From contig OX328099.1 in assembly GCA_946811185.2 (NCBI GenBank), positions 17,573,859 through 17,637,858 on the forward strand: 64,000 nt of DNA. The letters run 5' to 3'. Made by a program: the position numbers and the translations under genes. Shown piece after piece: positions 53,653 through 63,802 of this stretch (positions are counted from its first letter, which is position 1; each line of letters begins with the position of its first letter). The stretch comes from Hippopus hippopus. Taxonomy: Eukaryota; Mollusca; Bivalvia; Cardiida; Cardiidae. The notes beneath the pieces were generated by a model, which ran no database searches, was not told the DNA's origin, and worked only from the letters and a program-made list of their open reading frames with translations.

Positions 53653-54904
53653 CCGTATTTTCATAAGTATACCATGCGGGCATGTATAACTCGCACCCCT
53701 AACTTTACCTTGAAATCTGGGAGAAAAGTCTAGTTCTGATACATTGCTCGCATCCTAAATAAGCATTTTATCGAGAATCACTTTTGTTTACTTTCAACTC
53801 TTGACAACTGCAAATGGTGTTCATTTTATCAAGGGAGGAAACTTATTTACGCTCTTTAAGATCAAAGTTCCACAGGGACTTTACAAGAGTGTAACTTCAT
53901 AAAGGCAATAAATTAAGGTCAGCAGTTCTCTGGCCGACATATCAAATATCAAGGGTGTTCTGGTCAGCAATCCCTACCTGTGTTAAGTGGAAGTCATGCT
54001 GTTTACAAATTGGGACCATACACAGCCCACTTTCACAAGTCAAGATCGCCGATCAACCATATTGATTGATACATTTTCGTTATCTTATACTGAAGTGTGA
54101 ACAGGTCTTAGAAAGGAATTAACACAAACAGAAATAAAATTTAACCTCTTTTTATTCATTTTATCATTTTTTTTTTCAAATCATATATAACAATTTGATT
54201 ATGAAAATGAGGATGACTGTGACATTGTTTTAAAATTTAGACAAGGCCTAATGGTGTCCTATTATTTATGATCTACCTGACAGGCTGATGCCGAAGTGAG
54301 AAAAAAAAAACCCTACTTCAGTTATGGCAATGTATAGCGCGCATCCCCTACTTTGAAAATAATTCTGGGAGAAAAATCCCCGTGGGGTCCCGGGTTTTTT
54401 TTAATTTATAGAATAGGACCTCGGCCTTTCTCTATGGCATGTCGTAGAAGGCGACTAAAATTAGAGACAAACGGCTGCTTTCCTCGTAATTCGTAGGATT
54501 GCAGCAGGCTGGGTAGTTCTTATTCCAAATCCTGTATTTTTTTCTCGATGTAAATAGGGTTTGGAATGGGAATCAATTGGCCTGTGGGACCCCGTGTGGT
54601 TTAATCGGGGGTATAAGAATAAACCACTGCAGTCCCGCGATCGTCACATCTGCCATTTCATCTGGCGGAACAAAAGTGACAGCATGCATGTCGTAAAAGG
54701 CGACAAAAGGGGCATCATTTTGTGTTTCGTCCATTCCTCATTTTTGTCTTATGTTGTTGCACATGTATGTTATTTTCACCTCGCATTATTGTTTACTAAG
54801 TAAGTGCGCCCAATATGACCTAAGTTGTCGACGGGCCTTAAAACGCTATTCCATCTATTCCATCTGGGAGAAAAAATGTGCGTGGTATACTCATGCAAAT
54901 ACGG
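53653..54904. mobile_element. TA-flanked inverted-repeat element hosting a retroinsert
   Basis: CCGTATTTTCATAAGTATACC at the left; the right end read inward is CCGTATTTGCATGAGTATACC. TA sits outside each. Subterminal parts carry GCACCCCTAACTTTACC (left) and, inverted, CGCATCCCCTACTTTG. TA duplication suggests a Tc1/mariner-type MITE. Its right half is split by the insertion at 54377. Confidence 0.75.
54377..54862 (+). mobile_element. Retroinsert (SINE or LINE 3' end) with 13-bp target duplication
   Basis: TCTGGGAGAAAAA precedes (54364-54376) and follows (54863-54875). The insert ends in a repeated ATTCCATCTATTCCATC tail. It contains GTCGTAGAAGGCGACTAAAA and a diverged GTCGTAAAAGGCGACAAAA, so it looks internally duplicated. 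No reverse-transcriptase frame. Class is uncertain. Confidence 0.6.
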
Positions 54905-54911
54905 TACAAAA

Positions 54912-55121
54912 TTAAATCTATATCAGGCAACAAAATTATAGACTTGTGAATTTGAAAGTATGTGCAGACAACAAATTTAATGTGACTCAACTACTAAAAC
55001 TCATCTTTTGAAGGGAAGAAAACATTGAGGGTAAAGGAAAAAATGCTAGTTTCCCACTATCTTTTTAATGGCTTATTTCAGCAGGGTTTTTGATACACAG
55101 GTTTGTTTGTCAAAGGGTTAA
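54912..55121 (-). mobile_element. TTM1 MITE, shortened
   Basis: TTAAATCTATATCAGGCAAC start, TTTAATGTGACTCAAC, ATTGAGGGTAAAGGAAAAAAT left arm, hairpin tip and right arm partly lost, end TTGTCAAAGGGTTAA. Shares its TTAA (55118) with the next copy. Confidence 0.82.
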
Positions 55122-55680
55122 CCCTTTACCACACAATCCCAACTTTTAACCACTGTGACAAAGTATGCTTTTGAAAACATTGTGGAAAAGGGAGAAAATG
55201 CTGGTAACCAGCATTTTCTGCCATTCCCACGATGTTTTCTACCCTATGAAAGACAAATGATTGATTGTATGGTGTTTAACGCCGTTTTCAACATTATTTA
55301 AGTTATATCGCGGTGGCCAGTGCACCTATCCATGCTTTCCTGGAGTCTCTTTTACCAGTACTCCGCACAATTTTCTTTCCAAGCCACTGGCTGCTTTCCC
55401 ACATAATCATCGTCGAAATGATGGTCAGCGGTGGGAGAGGAATGAATCCTGTCACAGTGACTATCATCAATCCTTGGAAAGAAATTGGCAGAGCCAGGGG
55501 TCGTAGCCAGAGATCGAACCCTGGACCCCGTGTTCTCAAGTCCTGCACGCTACCGACTGAACTAATGGGGCTGGGCCTATGAAAGACAAATGTCAATTGT
55601 TTTGAATCACATTTAAGTTGTGGATCTGCAAACGCTGTCAACTTGGACAAGTCTAAATCTTTCGTATGGTACAGGGGCAA
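55118..55680 (+). mobile_element. TTM1 MITE split by a SINE
   Basis: Left part 55118-55259 includes termini and hairpin (TGTGGAAAAGGGAGAAAATG). The right part resumes at 55576 with CAATTGTTTTGAATCAC, ATCTGCAAACGCTGTCAAC, and ends GTATGGTACAGGGGCAA. Right TTAA decayed. Confidence 0.9.
55260..55575 (-). mobile_element. tRNA-derived SINE with 17-bp target duplication
   Basis: CCTATGAAAGACAAATG lies at 55243-55259 and 55576-55592. On the minus strand the head reads CCCAGCCCCATTAGTTCAG then TCGGTAGCG (A-box-like) and CAGGGTTCGATCTCTGG (B-box), a convincing tRNA-like promoter. The body has GACAGGATTCATTCCTCTCCC, GTGGGAAAGCAGCC and GGATAGGTGCACTGG, with tail AACACCATACAATCAATC. Long open frames on both strands here are read-through of the SINE. 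Confidence 0.88.
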
Positions 55681-56433
55681 TGCAATAAGCATCTTCAGTT
55701 GAATACACAGGACAGGATTTTGCAAATCAAAAGACTGTTTTTCTCAGAGTATCTCTGAAAAAATGGACTGTACCTAAGGACTAAATTTACTATCAGTTTA
55801 CACAAATATTTGCAGTCAGATCTCAACATGTCTCACAAGGGAGACTGCTGTTGAAAAGATCTGACATTGTCATTTTTGCACAATGTCTAGCAGTCTGTCT
55901 TTGCATACTTCTTCCTAGGTCCAAGTTTGATCGTTTCTCTCAATGTAAAATTGCAAAGCTTTAAGAATACTGAGCAATGTCTTTTAATCTACCTTATTTA
56001 TTTCTGTAAAATTGAGGGTTACTACAATACCAGAATATTCTGTAACACCGTTTCTGATAGTATACTTCTTCACAATTGTTCAATGGATGTAAAACAAAAA
56101 TTAGGTCAAGGAACACATTCCAAACATGGCTCACAGAGTGGGAATGTTTCAGATAATTTGTTCCTAATTTGGGGTAAATCTGTAATTCAATTGTAGCTCT
56201 TGAAATTAGCTCCCAGTGTCTATACATTTATTATTAATTTAAGCAGAAACTAGTTCATACGAAGGGTGAAGGTTTTCATCAGAACCAAACCTAGGGTCCA
56301 CTAGAAGCACACCTTTGGGCCATGGCTCAGTAGCTGAGGTTTGGAAGTTATAATAAAAGAGATTCTAGGTAGGATCTTCACAGATGGTGCTGGTTTTTCA
56401 TTGGGGTGCTTTTGACAAGGCACCACAGATACA
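55681..56433. other. No recognised feature
   Basis: An 89-codon plus frame and 77-codon minus frame overlap at 55927-56227 without recognisable domains. Confidence 0.45.
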
Positions 56434-56661
56434 TAGCCCTTTACCACACGGCAAACTGTAAGACCTATCCAAATTGAAAGCATTTGCAGACGACAATTTC
56501 ATAGTGGCTCAAATGACGCAACTTTTCTTTGATAGGGTAGAAAACTTTGTGGGAAAAGGAGAAAATGCTGGTTACCAGCATTTTCTCCTTTTCCCACAAT
56601 GTTTTCAAAAGGCCTCTTCTTCAGGGGCGTGAAAAGGCGTCATTGTGTGGTAAAGGGTTAA
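56434..56661 (-). mobile_element. TTM1 MITE, young subfamily
   Basis: CCCTTTACCACACGGCAAAC start, GGCGTCATTGTGTGGTAAAG then GGTTAA. Inverse counterpart of the ACAATGACG copies (CAAATGACGCAACTTTTCTTT). Arms differ at one base. Confidence 0.92.
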
Positions 56662-56962
56662 TACATAAGAAACTTGGGAAACACATGACTAAGTGAGTTG
56701 TAACTGAAATTCTGTCTGTTGAATGAGTTGTCACTTGATCAAGTAAATGAAATTCTGTCTGTCGAAAGAGGCCCTAACACTTCAACACAAATCGAACAGG
56801 AAAAAAGATGTAACCCTTAGTTAGACTTGAAAAAGAACAAAGTCCTGTAGAAAAGAAATTAAAGCATGGTGCCGTTACTAATTGTTGCAACACTGTTAAT
56901 ACAATATAAAAACTTTACAGGTTGTTTCTGGAACATATAGGTTCATGCTTAAGTCATTTTTA
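56662..56962. other. SINE-like scraps, otherwise unrecognised
   Basis: AACTGAAATTCTGTCTGTTGA (56702) and AATGAAATTCTGTCTGTCGAA (56747) form a short direct repeat about 43 bp apart. Confidence 0.4.
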
Positions 56963-57194
56963 TTAAACCCTTTACCATACCAGCCAGAGTTTCATCTACT
57001 CTGGTGGAAAAAAAACCTTTTGAAGACTTAAATGTGAGAAAATAATAAAATTCTGGTTACCAGTAGGTTCTCCATTTTCCACAGCGATGGCCTAGTCCAT
57101 TTCAAAGACTGTCATGTGTGCCATGTTTGATTTACTGTCTGCAGATGCTTTCAATTTGGACAAATCTGCATTTTTTTGTTTGGTAAATAGTTAA
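56963..57194 (+). mobile_element. TTM1 MITE, diverged
   Basis: TTAAACCCTTTACCATACCAG start, ACTGTCTGCAGATGCTTTCAA, TTTGTTTGGTAAATAGTTAA end. Hairpin eroded around TTCTGGTTACCAG. Confidence 0.82.
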
Positions 57195-58843
57195 AGGCTT
57201 ACTTAAGACTGGTGTTTCTAGCCAGGATTCAGCTTTAAGTATTCTATAGTTTGTCTGATTATAGAATGAAACTGTCATACATACATGGGCCAGAACAGCA
57301 TAGAAAATGTGATGTTTTGACCTTCTCTGACTTTACTTGCCCATTTCACTGTTTGAGAGCACTAAATGTTTAGATGACTTTATAGGAACATAGTGTAAGA
57401 GAGCCTTATTCAGACACCACATAAAAGTATAGGTATGTCACTGTAGACACTCATTTCTTGGGTCTTTTGTAATGTTTTTCATTATTCAGGAAAAGCGCAC
57501 CAATTGTCTTCTGTAAATATTGGAATAAGCTCTTAGCAGAGAGAACTTTGGCAATAATCAGGTAAAACCTCAAATTGATGTATTTGGAACCACTTCTTTC
57601 TAAGAGAAAGTATTGATTTTCTTCTCATCCTGGATTACGCTGCATTCATAATTGGCAAAAATACTGAAATTGCAACTTAAGACTTGGTATTTACTTATTT
57701 TGATTAAGAATTGTTGAGTAAGACACAAACTTGTTGTGTGCGGAAGGATTTGCAAGACTTTGCTTCTATTTTAAGCTGGCATTCCTTTATAACACAGAGA
57801 AACCTCAAAGTTATCATGCTGGAAGACCCATAATGAAACAAACCTTGAAAATACATTTTTCTTCAACAAATGATAGTAAGGGTTACAAAATTTTAAACTT
57901 GTGGGTCAAAAAAAAAAATGGTTGTAGAATTCCAAAATATTCCATCATTTCTTAAGCCAAAGGACTGAAATGATTTTGTTTTCTTTGTTTGTGAAACACT
58001 CAGGAAAGCATGGAGGTGTGTGTTTTGTACATGACGTATTTCATTTACAGGGAACAAATCTTTATATTCCAAGCCTTTGAAAGACATTTTACTGGTTCCC
58101 TGATGAAAAATTGATTTCTCATGGAAAAAGCAAACTTTTCCATTTGTTCCCATCTTGAAACTGATCTGTGTGCTATTACACAGGATTTAGAAATGTCAAT
58201 GACAGTCAGGCTCTATGCAAATTGTATGCAAATTCAGCAGCTTTGGTTTTCCATGCTATTGATGGAATCTTGTGCTATCTTATTTTCTGTACTCACAGCT
58301 CTTGTCTTTCCCAGGAACTGTGTACTCTTTAAAGCACAGATGTCATGGATTTTGTGTGTTTATTTATACAAGCTGAATCTTGTCCATGAACCTGCAAGTT
58401 CATGATTTATATTCAAATTTATAACATAGGCATGCTTGCATATAGATCATTTTGGACAGAGTTATCTGTCACCATGTGGACAGCAAATGTAAATTACTTG
58501 TTCAACATGAAATAGACTGAATGTAAAAATAGCATCAAGCAGCTGAATAGGAATACTTTGACACTCCACAAATGTAAGCATATAACAGCATTTTGGACTG
58601 AAAACTAGTTATCTTCTATTTAACAGATTTCTCAGTTACATGTATTTTGATATGTCACCAATTATTATCAGCAGCTATTGGCCTGTGAACAAAAATATGC
58701 CACATCTAAAAAGTGTATATTAACGACATTTGGGACACTGTTTCCATTTTCACGCTTCGTGTAACTATCACGCTCACCTTTTACTGGAAAAACGGTGAAC
58801 ACCTAATACAATTGATCTTCCCACACTTGTCAATGTCTGCAGA
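57195..58843. other. Longest stretch without a recognised repeat
   Basis: About 1.6 kb of AT-rich DNA. A 94-codon plus frame (58121-58405) includes a hydrophobic run (VLTALVF) but has no family resemblance, and the minus strand is open opposite its 5' part. No splice pattern seen. Confidence 0.45.
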
Positions 58844-59081
58844 ATGGATAAACCAACAACTAAAACGGGTCGTTTCATGTCAGCAAAACGAAAGAAAAAG
58901 TATTTGAATCAAGCCAAATAATTATCTGCAAGGCAAGAATCCAAAACTACACTTTCAAAAGATCAGACTGAAAGTCAAAGTGAATCACCCAACTACGCCA
59001 CCTCACAACGGAAATAGGGACGCAGATGCTACTACTAGCACTCTATCTGGCAGACATATCGTCGAGCTAAAACATCTTTTC
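58844..59081 (+). pseudogene. Remnant resembling the N-terminus of a Mutator-like transposase-domain protein
   Basis: ATG at 58844 opens MDKPTTKTGRFMSAKRKKKY.. for 25 codons to TAA at 58919. One base over, a second open segment (58917-59081) continues with a Pro/Thr/Asp-rich linker and ends SGRHIVELKHLF. A basic start, a linker and a G-R-x-I-V-[ED]-L motif are, from memory, the layout at the start of invertebrate proteins with a Mutator-like transposase domain. The frameshift, the lack of any DDE-region, and a TTM1 fragment directly after it mark it as dead. A non-transposon gene is possible. Confidence 0.38.
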
Positions 59082-59085
59082 AGAT

Positions 59086-59139
59086 GCAGATGCTTTCAGT
59101 TTGGTCTAGTCCAAAATTATGTCACTTGGTAAAGACTTG
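59086..59139 (+). mobile_element. TTM1 MITE 3' fragment
   Basis: TGCAGATGCTTTCAGTTTGG, AAAATTATGTCACTTGGTAAAG. Only the last ~55 bases of the element. Confidence 0.65.
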
Positions 59140-59156
59140 CAGAAAACAAGGGACTG

Positions 59157-59386
59157 TAACTCTTTCTCCTTTACCAGGTTATCCCTTGGCTTGATGAGTC
59201 TGCAGCAGACAACATTAGAAAACATTGATGTCAAAAGGAGAAATTGCTCCAAATGATTGATTTCTCCTTTTTGCACAATGATTTCTGACCCATCAAAGAA
59301 CTGATACATGAATACCAGGTTTTGGTTTAGCATCTGCAAACGCGTCAAATTTAGAAGTCAAAAATTAGTCGTTTGGAAATGGGTTA
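59157..59386 (+). mobile_element. TTM1 MITE, diverged
   Basis: GTAACTCTTTCTCCTTTACCA start. AACATTGATGTCAAAAGGAGA and TTTCTCCTTTTTGCACAATG mark the arms. Ends TTAGTCGTTTGGAAATGGG, TTAA. Confidence 0.72.
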
Positions 59387-60299
59387 AATTCTAACATCAG
59401 TATTACATTTATATGCCATGAATTGGTTTATTATGACCAACAAACTTGATTCTTATAAATATTGTTGTATTATTGAAAAAATTGAGATAATTTACTTCAT
59501 ATGATGTCTCTGTCTTTGACAAACCCTACATTTACTCATTAGTTAGTGCCCCACCCACATATTTAAAATGTATTTTCTTAACAAATAAGGCTGGTGACCA
59601 ATTTGTTTTAAGCCTTATTCTTTTAGATTAGTACCTGAATATCTTTTATAGAAAAAATAAGAAAAATCTGAATGTTTGAACATTTAAAAAAATAACTTTA
59701 AAAGATACTCTTTGGTTTTTTTTTATTTTTCCAAAATAAAGGTGTTTTAGCCATAAGTTAAGGGTTTTATTTTCAAAGATTGATACTCAGTATACTCTTA
59801 TTTTTTTTTCATTAAATTTGATGTTTCACCAATATAATCACATAAAATTTTCTTATAATTGTTGTCATTTAAAAAAAATATACATAGACTTAGTTTTCAT
59901 AGGTGAAATTTCATCCTGAACTGCCGCAGTGCAGGGTGTACTAAAAGAAGTATTCATAGAATTTTCCCAAAGCTGGTGACCCCTTCTTTTTATCGCCTAT
60001 TTTTGTAGATCAGATTATAAACTATCACCAAACAAAGTTTCATGAAATTCTGAATGAATTCAAAAAATGGTGAAACTGTAGCGATCGTCTTTAAGGACAA
60101 GTAACAGGATATTTCTAGATCAGTGGCACCAACAGGTTAATCATATCACTTGTTGCAGTAATGATGGATGATTGCTGATTTGAGGTTCTCTGTTGCTGAC
60201 CTTTTTGTCACAGCTGATTCATCCAAGTTTGTTCTACATGTTCTGGGAGTACTTTATAAAACCGATTGTGACAAGAATTTGTAATATTATCCTTTATAA
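59387..60299. other. No recognised feature
   Basis: Very AT-rich, with several T and A runs. No coding frame or repeat recognised. Confidence 0.5.
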
Positions 60300-60480
60300 G
60301 GTCATGGATCCAGCTACTTTCAGCCAACATTTACAAAATGCTCCATGTGAGGTGTTATGTACTTTGCATGGAGTGTTTGCCAGTTTTACCTTGTGTGCAC
60401 ATTCGAGGCCAATGTTTTTTCTTAGTCCAATCTTCATAAAACTGGATCAGAATGTTTGTCTTAATGTTTGAAAGAATTAA
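60300..60480 (+). repeat. Diverged unit of the molluscan repeat seen at 52310
   Basis: CATTCGAGGCCAATG, TCCAATCTTCATAAAACTGG and ATCAGAATGTTTGTCTTAATG follow the same order as in the 52310 units. Open frames here are repeat-derived. Confidence 0.5.
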
Positions 60481-60664
60481 CAATATGCCTCAAAGAAAAA
60501 AATTGAAAGGTCAGACAGTTATATCTTGGAGAAAAATGAGAGCACTTTCCACACATCAGTGCTTTCCAGAAGCCACAATTTATTCCCAATGTTTACCACA
60601 TTTGGTCAGTACATTGTTTTGTATTGATAATATCTTGGATCAAGAGTAGCTCATTAGGTCATTA

Positions 60665-60784
60665 GGTATTTGTCTTTGAAACAGTAGATAACTTTGGAAA
60701 AGATGAAAATGCTGGTTACCAGTATTTTCCTCAATTGCTTCCCTTTTTGTCATTAAAACCTGGGATTGCGTGCGCAAGGGTTAG
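60665..60784 (-). mobile_element. TTM1 MITE fragment
   Basis: ATTTGTCTTTGAAACAGTAG, GAAAATGCTGGTTACCAG, AAACCTGGGATTGCGTG and CAAGGGTTA. Left third missing. Confidence 0.7.
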
Positions 60785-61244
60785 GAGATGTGTAAATGAG
60801 TTTACAAGGTGGTCTAAGGAAATTTACAATTTCAGTGCATGATAGTGCAGCAACAAAAGGGAAAATTGCTTCATGGCTGCAGATCAAAGTTAAAATAGTG
60901 TAATTTTCTAACCTTAAAAAGTCAATACCTTAAAAAGCAATCTTCTGTTTTTTCCCGTGAAGTTAATTTGATTAGTTTAATTGTGGCCATTACATCAGCA
61001 CAGAATGATCAACGGGTCTGATGGCGGAAAAAGGCACTTCGGTAAATAACCATGAATCAGCAAAGCACGGAGAAAAGACTAGAGTGATCGTCAAATACTA
61101 CTATCGATTTGATTATCTTTGTTTTTCCATTAGCTGTATAACCTATCTAGAAACTATCCCTTTTTTACTATTTAATTTTTTGTGAATTTTCCAGCTTAGT
61201 TTAACCCCAAAAGGGCCTCTAGCAACTATAATTGTCTTTTTAGC
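60785..61244. other. No recognised feature
   Basis: No repeat or gene recognised. Confidence 0.4.
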
Positions 61245-61308
61245 TTGTGTAAACCAAGATCAGACTGCAAAAATATGCAGTTTGATCCTTGATCTACACT
61301 GTCAGCTG
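61245..61308. repeat. Short hairpin repeat, copy 9
   Basis: TTGTGTAAACCAAGATCAGAC, TGCAAAAATATGCAG centre, TTTGATCCTTGATCTACACTG. Confidence 0.68.
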
Positions 61309-61778
61309 AGGCTTTATTTATAACAAAAAAAAAACCTTTGAAAGTATTTGGGTCTTATTTCTAGACTAAAAATTTGTTTGTTTGGCATTCGAAGACTTAA
61401 CATTATGGAGAAGGATATGGTCGTTGAGCAGGAGCTGCACTCTAGACACGAGTTGCAGTCTGAGCATTAATTTAAACAGTTCAACATTTTGTGTTATCTT
61501 CTTGCTTGAAGAGCCTTCAAATCGCAACAGTCTGGTATTTTGCACAGTCTTGGATTTAAAAAAAAAAAAGTCAATTTTTGAACTAGGAAGCAGCATAATA
61601 ATTAATCAAAGGGGGGGGGGGGGACAAAATGACACATATCACTGGATCCCTTGAAATTGAATATTTATTCAAGTAGTTGTTCAACATTGTTTTCTTAATC
61701 CATAGAGCCCCGTATAAAACTCAGCAGACTTTTTCAGTTAAGATCCAAAAAATGTAATTTTCATGTTGTCTATAAAGA
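61309..61778. other. Unrecognised sequence with a G tract
   Basis: Thirteen G at 61611-61623. Frames are open on both strands at 61366-61654 (76 and 90 codons). The minus frame has a normal-looking amino-acid mix, but no domain or splice context is evident. Confidence 0.4.
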
Positions 61779-62013
61779 TTAACTCTTTACCACACAGCAA
61801 AATTTTAGACTTGTCCAAACCCAATTTTTAGCACTTGAAGACAACAAATTAAGTGTGGCTCTAATTGTGGAAGCTGCCTTTGAAAGGGTAGAAGACATTA
61901 TGGGAAAAGGAGAAAATGCTGGTTACCAGCATTTTCTCATTTTCCCACAATGTCTTCAAAAGTCTTTTTTGTTCAAGGTTGTTAAAAGTGGGGATTGTGT
62001 GGTGAAGAGTTAA
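61779..62013 (-). mobile_element. TTM1 MITE with matched change in both arms
   Basis: TTAACTCTTTACCACACAGC start, GATTGTGTGGTGAAGAGTTAA end. Arm bases read GAAGACATT and AATGTCTTC against consensus GAAAACATT and AATGTTTTC. Confidence 0.92.
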
Positions 62014-62019
62014 GCAAAT

Positions 62020-62095
62020 CGGACAGTGAGGATCAAAGATAAGACTGCACATTTTGTGCAGTTTGATCTTGATCTACACTGGCCGCAAAGGCAAC
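62020..62095. repeat. Short hairpin repeat, copy 10
   Basis: GAGGATCAAAGATAAGACTGC, ACATTTTGTGC, AGTTTGATCTTGATCTACACT. Directly follows a TTM1 copy. Confidence 0.72.
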
Positions 62096-62274
62096 TATTG
62101 CCTTGAAAGGCCGTGAAAGGCACTTGAAGGGTTAAGATATTGGTGAGAAAAAGGGTTACTAATCAAGGTAATCAGTTTGAATGACAAGATTTGGATAATG
62201 AAATGCTTCTTGGACATCCAGTGTCCATCAGTGTATTACAGTGATAGACAAGTCTGGTTTTTATCTGGCACAGT

Positions 62275-62497
62275 TTAACCCTTTACCAATCGACAAAACT
62301 GTAGACTTGTCAAATTGAAAGCGTTTGAAGACGACAAGATGAGTGCGATTCAAAAGTTGAAATTTGATTTTGGTAGGGTAGAAAACATTGTGGGAAAAGG
62401 AGAAAATGCTGGTTACCATTTACATATCTCCTTTTCCGGCAATGTTTGTAAAACTCTTACCCCAGATGATTTTTTAAACAGCATAGTAAAAGTTTAA
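62275..62497 (-). mobile_element. TTM1 MITE, tip altered
   Basis: TTAACCCTTTACCAATCGAC start. Perfect left arm, but GCTGGTTACCATTTACATAT replaces the tip of the right arm. Ends AGCATAGTAAAAGTTTAA. Confidence 0.88.
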
Positions 62498-62512
62498 AAG
62501 AAAAAAACAAGG

Positions 62513-62731
62513 TATAACTCTTTACCAAACGACAAAAATTTAGACTTGTCCAACTTAAAAACATTTGCAAAAGACAAATTAGATATTGCTCAAAATATGA
62601 AGTTTGTCTTTCAAAGGCTTAGGGAAAGAAGAAAATGCTGGTTACCAGTATTTTCTTCTTTTCTCTTAATGATTTTTAAAAGCGTTTTCCTTCAGGGTCG
62701 TTCATTTGCAGATTGTTTGGTAAAGGGTTAT
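62513..62731 (-). mobile_element. TTM1 MITE
   Basis: ATAACTCTTTACCAAACGAC start, GATTGTTTGGTAAAGGGTTAT end. Left hairpin arm shortened (CTTAGGGAAAGAAG). Confidence 0.86.
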
Positions 62732-63047
62732 ACTGTTTTCTATTGCACAGCTCATTATAAAGTCAATTGTCTTCAGCGTTTCATGGGACTTAAGAAAGTT
62801 TTTCTCGGCGAATGTAAATCAGAATTGCGGAAGATATGGTACTGTATTACTCAGACTAGAACCCAGTCACTCTGTGTAAGTTTCCTCGATGATCATGTTG
62901 TCGTTCCTGTCAAAATGATGGAATGACATGCAAGTCCCCTTTTCTTGTCTGGCACTGAAGAGTGTCAGACGCTTGTCTGTAGTGTTGATGGCACTTTCCT
63001 TGAACTCTCCCTGTGTTGATACATCACATAGCTCTTTTTACGCTTTA
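62732..63047. other. No recognised feature
   Basis: Slightly more GC than its surroundings. Short frames on both strands, none with a recognisable domain. An exon here cannot be excluded. Confidence 0.35.
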
Positions 63048-63277
63048 CCGCTTTGCTTAACAATCGAGCATCTTTATGAACTGAAGTGGGATGGGGGTGG
63101 CTTTCAAAAACATTTATAGAAAAAGAGAAATGATGGTAACCAGCATTTTCTCCTTTTCACTAAATGTTTCGAGCACTTTCAAAGACAAATCCCTTTTTTT
63201 AGCTGCGTTTTAGTAGTTATCTATAATTGCTTTCAGTTTGAACAAGTCTAAAATTTTGTTGTCCAGTAAAGAGTTAA
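63048..63277 (+). mobile_element. TTM1 MITE, diverged
   Basis: CGCTTTACCGCTTTGCTTAAC head, GATGGTAACCAGCATTTTC, TTTTGTTGTCCAGTAAAGAG end with TTAA. Confidence 0.78.
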
Positions 63278-63394
63278 CTGTGATTTTAAGCTGAGGAAGA
63301 CACTGACTATTGTTTAGAAAGTTGATTACATTGATACTATTTAAACTACTTTTTGCAAATAATTTACTGAAAAAGATTGAAATTTACTTGTTTA

Positions 63395-63605
63395 ATTCAA
63401 CCTTTACTGTCCAACAAAGTCTGAAACTTGTCCAAATTCAAAGAATTTGCAGGCGACAATTTAAATATGGATGAAATTTGTTTTTGAATGGATAGAAAAC
63501 ATGGGAAACAAGAAAAACCTGATTACCAGCATTTTCTCTTTATCCCAAGATGTTTTTAAAAAGCTTTTTCCTAAGGGTCGTTAAAACTCTCAATTATGAT
63601 GGTTA
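63395..63605 (-). mobile_element. TTM1 MITE, diverged
   Basis: CCTTTACTGTCCAACAAAGTC start, AACTTGTCCAAATTCAAAG, GATTACCAGCATTTTCTC, CTAAGGGTCGTTAAAACTC. Right terminus lost. Confidence 0.75.
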
Positions 63606-63659
63606 TGGTCTATTTTAATTGATTATCTTACTACTTAATATGGACTACTTTCTAGCTCT

Positions 63660-63802
63660 GTTGTCTCCTTTTCCTGCAATGTTTTCTATACTACCATTGC
63701 TTAGACAATTATCTGATAAATTATGAGCCACACTTAATTTGTTGTGTGCACATGCTTTTAATGTGGACAAGTCCACAGTTTTGTTGTGCGGTAAAGAGTT
63801 AA
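63660..63802 (+). mobile_element. TTM1 MITE right half
   Basis: CTCCTTTTCCTGCAATGTTTT, GAGCCACACTTAATTTGTTG, TTTTGTTGTGCGGTAAAGAG with TTAA. Left half missing. Confidence 0.8.

Noticed and set aside
55500..55575. Functional tRNA gene on the minus strand
   Set aside because: Good tRNA-like head but joined to the SINE body and bracketed by a target duplication.
55303..55725. 140-codon minus-strand open frame, the longest in the window
   Set aside because: It runs through a SINE and into the TTM1 copy on either side; the sequence is fully explained by repeats.
61366..61654. Opposed frames of 76 and 90 codons
   Set aside because: Plausible amino-acid mix on the minus strand, but no domain or splice sites; partly low-complexity (poly-A, poly-G).
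677..63802. CRISPR array, because near-identical hairpins recur
   Set aside because: Spacing is irregular and ~1 kb, units are ~230 bp in both orientations with TTAA flanks. These are transposons in animal DNA.
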